A stretch of DNA of 9,545 nt from Thermaerobacter marianensis (GTDB lineage: Bacteria > Bacillota > Sulfobacillia > DYIH01 > DYIG01), in contig DYIG01000050.1 of NCBI GenBank assembly GCA_020723725.1, positions 1 to 9,545 on the forward strand, read 5' to 3'. Numbering within the stretch: position 1 is the first letter of the stretch; the number at the start of each line of letters is the position of its first letter. Under the pieces are notes generated by a model that saw nothing but the letters and a program-made list of their open reading frames with translations, had not been told where the DNA came from and did not search any database. A program made the position numbers and the translations under genes. Below, one piece after another: positions 5,110 to 9,545 of the stretch.

Positions 5110-8100
5110 TTAGCTGGCAATTTTGACGAATCCTTGTTTATGCAACCCTGCCTCGAGCCACTGCACGACCTGCAGAATCTCTTCTGGCGTCGCGCGACTC
5201 GCGGCATCCGTCAATGTTCGCAATTGACGGTTCTCCATTGTAAGGGGTTCTTCTGGAACTATGTAGCCCTCCGCCTCAAGCCATTCTTCAAGTTCATCCG
5301 TAATGTTGGAGCGGAACCGGGCCACCTTACCGGCCCGCAGGGCATTGATCAGGGTTGTACCGTCACCGTTAAGGGATTCGGCCAGTTCGGTTACCCGGTC
5401 AATAAAGGTGTCCGATATAGCGCCAGAGCGCTCCAGCGCGATCCGATCCACCGGCTTGCCGCGCCCGAAACGCCAGGCAGCAACCCATGCCCGGGTTACG
5501 GCGCAACGGCCCTCCAGCCGCCTGCATAAATCGGCATCGCCTATGACACCTGCGGCCGCACTGCTGCGCAGCAGGCCCTCGAGTTGGCCCAGGGTATTAA
5601 TGCGCCATTGCTCCATCAGGCGATGGAGCAGGGGAAGATCGTCGCGTAACAGGTGGAACAAATGGATGTTCCCTTCTGGCTGCCAGGGGTCCACCGGCGG
5701 CACGCCCAGCAGGATGGCATAACTCTCCGGCCTGTGGCCGTCCGGTGCCGGCAGGGCCTCCATATGCGGCAACACGAAATCCTCCGCCTCAGCAGCCGGA
5801 CCGAAGTTTTTCCTGATTAGGTCGATGTGGTGCGGCCGTGTTCCGGTGGCTCGCTCCCACAGTGCGAGTTCGTGTCTACGGGCACTGAGGTAGAAGACCT
5901 GCCTGCCTTCATCCCGAGCAAGCTGCGCCAGGCTATCTGCAATCCGGCCAAAGCGGTGCTCGTCGCTGGTGGTCAGAGCCTCATCCAGGAACAGCGGCAG
6001 CGCCTCGCGCCCTTGCTCCAGATGCCTTGTCCATGCCAATCGCGTGGCGAGCAAAAGCTGCATGCGGGTGCCGGAAGAGAGTTCCGACAGGCTCCGCAGG
6101 GCTTGTTGCCGCAGATCTCGGGCCATGAAGCCTTTATTTTCATCAAGCTCCAGGTCGAAGGCGTGGTTGGTGAAACGCCGGAAACGTTCGCGCGCGTCGC
6201 GCAGCACCTCCGGTTCGTGCTTGTTCTGGTACTCCTGCTCCACGATATCCAGCAAAAACTGCGCTGCCTCCGCAAACAGGGCTTCGTGGTATCTTTCCTC
6301 GAGGGACATCCGGGCCGCATCGACATCAGACATTGCCCGTTCCAGGCGGCTGTCACGGCCGGCCTCATTGAGGCGTGCGTGGATGGTGGTGAGTTCCCGC
6401 TGAAGATCTTCCCTTTCCTCGGCCTTGGCTCTGGTCCGTTCCAGATCCTGCTCCAGTACCTCATATTCATCTGCTTCCACGCGTTTCAGCAGCTCGTCTT
6501 CGCCTTCCAGGGCCTTGCGCCCCACGGCTTCACGGACTCGCACATTTGATAGCAGCTTCTGGTGTTCCCGCCAGTCGTCGAGCCGCTCACAACAGTCCGC
6601 CAGTTCAGCACCCTGGCCAGGTTTCAGACCCGCGCCTCGGAACAATTCGTCCTCATCCTTGTCGAGGTCCGAAAGATCCTCTTCCAGCCGCTTCTGCTCA
6701 CGTTCAGCCTCGCGCAACTCGCGTTCGGCGTCATCGGCTTGCTCGTTACGCCGAGCCAGGTAATCCAGATGCGCCTCCAAGGCTTCCAGGCTCTCATCCG
6801 CATCAGGGGCCGCCTGCCAGCAACCGGCAAAACCCCGCATGCGTTCGACCAGCGCATCGATCTCGGTGTCCAGACGCTTAATGGCAATCCTTGCGGCCTC
6901 GCACTCCCGCTGGGCCCGCTCATAGTCCTGCACCAGACGCACGAAGCGATCCAGCGCAGCAGCTGTCAGTTCAGGATCAAACCCCAGTTCTTGACTCAGG
7001 GCCTTTTTCTGCTGTTGTAATTTTTCCAGTTCCTGATTAACTCGTGCAAGCCCGCGGCGTATGTCCATCGCCTTTTTATAACGGATGACCTGTTCTTGGA
7101 GCTCGTCCCGCCGGGCATCGATCTCCTGAAGGCGCGCTTCCACCTGTTCGCGCTGCCAGGCCTCAGGCGGTTCCAAACCGCTGCCTTCAAACCTCCGGCG
7201 GGCCGCAGCACCATCCTTACGCGACTGCACCAATGCCCACAACGCCCCGCTCAGGCCTAAAAAACCACCGATCAGGGCCAACCAGGCCCCCGCCAGATAA
7301 GCCGCCACCACGGCAAACAGACCACCCGCCGCGGCAACCTTCACCGCGCCAGTGAAGCGATCGGGGACACCCCCTTGACAGGCAATCCATGCCCTCAAGG
7401 CCTCAGATGCCCGGATGTGCCGGTCAATGATCGCCTGATCCGGCGCTTCTCCGGCTTCCTCCAGCTTGTCCACCAGTTCCTGACGACGACGTTCCGTCGT
7501 CTGCAACCGGGTGGCCAGGGCTTCCGCCATTGACACGCTTTTCGGATCGAGCTGCGGTATGTCCCGGTGACCGCCCAGCAAGGCCAACGCCTGCTTCTCA
7601 ACCATGACCGCCTCTTCCAGGCGTTTCTGTTCCTGCTCGCGCTGGTCTATCTTACGCCTTGCCTGCTCCAGATCGCGGCTGCGCGCCGCCAACTCGGCCC
7701 GCCCGGGCCGGTGTTCACCCAGGCCGGTCTCCTGCAACCGGCTTCGCGCCGCGTCACGCCGCCGTATTTGGGCTCCGATTTCGCTCTGTAATTTGTGACG
7801 TTTTTGCTCCAGCACCTCGAGCCGCCTGAGTTCGTCGCCACGCAACAGCTGCATATTGCCGGGGTACTCCGCCAAGCCAGCTTCTATCTCCCGGCGTTCG
7901 CGCAGCACTTTCAATAAATCCAAAGCCTGCTCCAGGCAGCGTAACCGCGCGGCCGCCCTGTGCGCAGCTTCAATCCTGGATTCAAGCGAGGGGATTTTGG
8001 CTTCGTCTCGCCTGAGGGACTCGAATTGCGCTTCAACTTCACGCAGCGTTCTCTCCGCCTCCCGAAGACGATTCCTCTCGGTTAGACCGACCCTGGGGCG

Positions 8101-8541
8101 CGGCTCAAAAGGTCCCTCTCGACGCAGGGCCTTGAGGTCATAGCCGCCGCTGAGCGTGCGCCGAAGTTCAGCAACCAGGCGGTCATCACGTTGATCTGCC
8201 TGCAGCAGGTCTTCCATGGACAGCCAGTAACAGTAGAACTGGTCACGTTCAGGCAGGGCTGGTCGGGCAGATGGACGGCCGTCCAACTCCCACATTACTT
8301 CGCGTCCCGTCCGGCGCACCGTCCAGCGGCCGTTGTCTGATTCGAAAACGGCGGCCAAAGAGAGCGCAACCGGGTCGTCGCTGCGCGGTTCACCGACCAG
8401 GTAGCCAAGCGCGCGAACAAGGCTGCTTTTGCCCGCAGCATTGGGGCCGGTGACCATATTAATGCCCGGCTCAATGTTTTCCAGAACAAATCCCGGTTCG
8501 ATCCCGGGCATAACCTGGATGTCGAGTCGAACCAGTTTCAT
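5110..8541 (-). CDS. YhaN-like SMC/Rad50-type ABC ATPase
   Basis: A 1143-residue ATPase that should work with the upstream nuclease in DNA-end processing, by analogy with YhaN-YhaO, SbcC-SbcD and Rad50-Mre11. Walker A is GPNAAGKS (32-39). Long charged coiled coils (about 147-387 and 447-767) flank a hydrophobic hairpin (398-439, AAYLAGAWLALIGGF and neighbours) instead of a CxxC zinc hook. The C-terminal head holds the signature LSELSSGTRMQL (818-829), Walker B LPLFLDEAL (848-856) and a possible switch histidine in YLSARRHE. About 240 further residues follow, mostly helical and unrecognised; they make the protein longer than Bacillus YhaN (about 960). ATG at 8541 is chosen because it overlaps the upstream stop (ATGA) and follows GAGAGGTGGGGG. 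The frame is open 23 codons further, but those codons lie inside the neighbour. The G+C content looks higher than in the left half of the window. Confidence 0.88.
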   Translation of the reverse strand: MKLVRLDIQVMPGIEPGFVLENIEPGINMVTGPNAAGKSSLVRALGYLVGEPRSDDPVALSLAAVFESDNGRWTVRRTGREVMWELDGRPSARPALPERDQFYCYWLSMEDLLQADQRDDRLVAELRRTLSGGYDLKALRREGPFEPRPRVGLTERNRLREAERTLREVEAQFESLRRDEAKIPSLESRIEAAHRAAARLRCLEQALDLLKVLRERREIEAGLAEYPGNMQLLRGDELRRLEVLEQKRHKLQSEIGAQIRRRDAARSRLQETGLGEHRPGRAELAARSRDLEQARRKIDQREQEQKRLEEAVMVEKQALALLGGHRDIPQLDPKSVSMAEALATRLQTTERRRQELVDKLEEAGEAPDQAIIDRHIRASEALRAWIACQGGVPDRFTGAVKVAAAGGLFAVVAAYLAGAWLALIGGFLGLSGALWALVQSRKDGAAARRRFEGSGLEPPEAWQREQVEARLQEIDARRDELQEQVIRYKKAMDIRRGLARVNQELEKLQQQKKALSQELGFDPELTAAALDRFVRLVQDYERAQRECEAARIAIKRLDTEIDALVERMRGFAGCWQAAPDADESLEALEAHLDYLARRNEQADDAERELREAEREQKRLEEDLSDLDKDEDELFRGAGLKPGQGAELADCCERLDDWREHQKLLSNVRVREAVGRKALEGEDELLKRVEADEYEVLEQDLERTRAKAEEREDLQRELTTIHARLNEAGRDSRLERAMSDVDAARMSLEERYHEALFAEAAQFLLDIVEQEYQNKHEPEVLRDARERFRRFTNHAFDLELDENKGFMARDLRQQALRSLSELSSGTRMQLLLATRLAWTRHLEQGREALPLFLDEALTTSDEHRFGRIADSLAQLARDEGRQVFYLSARRHELALWERATGTRPHHIDLIRKNFGPAAEAEDFVLPHMEALPAPDGHRPESYAILLGVPPVDPWQPEGNIHLFHLLRDDLPLLHRLMEQWRINTLGQLEGLLRSSAAAGVIGDADLCRRLEGRCAVTRAWVAAWRFGRGKPVDRIALERSGAISDTFIDRVTELAESLNGDGTTLINALRAGKVARFRSNITDELEEWLEAEGYIVPEEPLTMENRQLRTLTDAASRATPEEILQVVQWLEAGLHKQGFVKIAS

Positions 8542-9545
8542 GCCCCCACCTCTCGCTCTCGTTGGACCAGCATTTTCTCCAATAAACGGATGCCCGAACG
8601 GCGCAGCCACCCGGCTGCAGCCTCTTCATCCGGGGCCTTTGCGCGCAGCTCGGCCCAGCGGCCATCGCGGGCCTGGGCGCCCAGCCGTCGAACGGCCTCC
8701 GCCAGCAACGCCTGGCGATCGGGGTCCCCGGCTGGCCTGTCCAGCAAGAGCAATCGCCTGGCGAGGAGCCCCGGCGGATCGCTGCGCGCGGCCAGTTCCT
8801 CCAGGGGAATCTCCAGGCGCGTTGCAACTTCAATCCGTTCGATGAAGTAATGTGTGCCAGCCTCGCCGGTATGGATATGCTCGCGATCCTCTTGCGAAAG
8901 CAGCGCCGATGCCTCTTCCCCGAAACGGCTCTGCCCGACCAGGTTAACTCTCACGCCGACCGCCCTGGGCCGCCACAGTCCATGGGATACTCCCGCGTCC
9001 AGTTCTCGCAGGGCTTGGAGAAGCCGTATGCGCGCTTCCCCCGGTTCGGCAATCCCCGTAAGGTCAATGTCCAGGCACTCCCAGCGCAGGGGAGCCAAGA
9101 CCTGCTGTTCGACCTTCCGGATGCGGCCATCTTCGATTGTTATCAGCCAGGGCCCCCGCGCCCCGGATTCACCCGGGTCCACGCCCGTGACCGAACCGAG
9201 GTAGCCGGATGGTTGCGCTGCCGTCAGGGCATCGGGTTTATGTATGTGTCCCAACAGCCAGCCAGTCAAACCGGCCGCTTCCAGCTCCCGGCTCGATACG
9301 GGGGCATATCCGCTGCCCGGCTGGTCACGGTCACAGTGCAACAGCCCCAGATTCGGGCCGGGTTGCCGCTCGAATACCATGCCGGCCAGCGGGCTCTCCG
9401 CAACACGAGCGGACGGATAAGACCATCCCCACAAAGTCAGGAACTCATTCCCGGCCTCAATCCGGATAGACTCCCACCTGCCGTCTCGGCCCAATAGGCG
9501 GAACCCCGTGATCTGGTCAGCCAGCCTGGGGAGCACCCGCACATC
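8538..9545 (-). CDS. YhaO/SbcD-like DNA repair exonuclease, 5' end missing
   Basis: The C-terminal 335 residues of a calcineurin-like metallophosphoesterase of the YhaO (Mre11 paralogue) type; the N-terminal metal motifs (DxH, GDxxD, GNH[ED]) lie beyond the right edge. The last two metal motifs are visible: NLGLLHCD (His at visible residue 70) and GWLLGHIHKP (His 100 and 102). A beta-rich cap follows (SGYLGSVTGVDPGE, then GPWLITIEDGRIRKVEQ, where YhaO-type proteins continue), and the end is a charged helical region that would bind the ATPase coiled coil. Its TGA overlaps the ATG of the YhaN-like gene by 4 nt (ATGA), so the two products are made together in matched amounts, as expected for a nuclease-ATPase complex. 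The family is clear; whether the complex serves repair or phage defence cannot be told. Confidence 0.87.
   Translation of the reverse strand, partial: DVRVLPRLADQITGFRLLGRDGRWESIRIEAGNEFLTLWGWSYPSARVAESPLAGMVFERQPGPNLGLLHCDRDQPGSGYAPVSSRELEAAGLTGWLLGHIHKPDALTAAQPSGYLGSVTGVDPGESGARGPWLITIEDGRIRKVEQQVLAPLRWECLDIDLTGIAEPGEARIRLLQALRELDAGVSHGLWRPRAVGVRVNLVGQSRFGEEASALLSQEDREHIHTGEAGTHYFIERIEVATRLEIPLEELAARSDPPGLLARRLLLLDRPAGDPDRQALLAEAVRRLGAQARDGRWAELRAKAPDEEAAAGWLRRSGIRLLEKMLVQREREVGA

Noticed and set aside
5827..6549. Plus-strand open frame of 240 codons opposite the ATPase head
   Set aside because: It mirrors the Walker B/signature region of the ATPase; long antisense frames are common in G+C-rich coiled-coil genes.
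8542..8610. Upstream start of the ATPase that would add 23 residues
   Set aside because: The extension lies within the nuclease gene, while ATG at 8541 has an ATGA overlap, a good ribosome binding site and a family-typical MKLVRLDI start.
1..9545. CRISPR arrays, tRNA or rRNA genes, insertion sequences, attachment sites
   Set aside because: No regularly spaced repeats, cloverleaf structures, transposase frames or terminal inverted repeats were seen on either strand.

Overview
The window looks like a chromosomal segment of an anaerobic, spore-forming Firmicute of moderately high G+C, perhaps of the Peptococcaceae/Desulfotomaculum type. This is inferred from four features: a reverse rubrerythrin next to a PerR-type regulator, a SleB/CwlJ-family hydrolase with a LysM domain, a ydaO/yuaA-class (cyclic di-AMP) riboswitch in front of that hydrolase, and strong purine-rich Shine-Dalgarno sites that often precede GTG or TTG starts. 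All genes lie on the minus strand except one PilZ-domain gene.

Layout, left to right. (1) 1-1682: a minus-strand run of three genes. In transcription order they are a small unknown single-pass membrane protein (TTG start), a DUF523/TudS-like iron-sulfur protein 4 nt downstream, and mannose-1-phosphate guanylyltransferase (manC), whose 3' end is cut by the left edge. (2) 1700-3222: a peroxide/oxygen-defence operon, perR - reverse rubrerythrin - cupin. It has a sigma-A promoter overlapped by a PerR-box-like operator and ends at an intrinsic terminator. (3) 3223-4076: on the plus strand, a 240-nt leader with alternative hairpins and a possible 28-codon ORF, then a two-domain PilZ protein with intact c-di-GMP motifs. 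(4) 4066-5049: a minus-strand unit consisting of a sigma-A promoter, a ydaO/yuaA-class riboswitch, an exported LysM-SleB hydrolase, and a terminator. (5) 5110-9545: a Mre11/Rad50-like pair. The YhaO-like metallophosphoesterase (5' end off the right edge) overlaps by 4 nt a 1143-residue YhaN-like SMC/ABC ATPase that has a hydrophobic hairpin in the middle of its coiled coil and a C-terminal extension of about 240 residues.

Two second-messenger systems sit side by side, a c-di-GMP receptor (PilZ) and a cyclic di-AMP riboswitch. They converge on the terminator at about 4080-4099. The most interesting points are the riboswitch with a pyrimidine loop complementary to the hydrolase ribosome binding site, the unexplained structured leader before the PilZ gene, and the membrane-hairpin YhaN-like ATPase with its unrecognised C-terminal domain. 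I found no tRNA, rRNA, CRISPR array, insertion sequence or attachment site.
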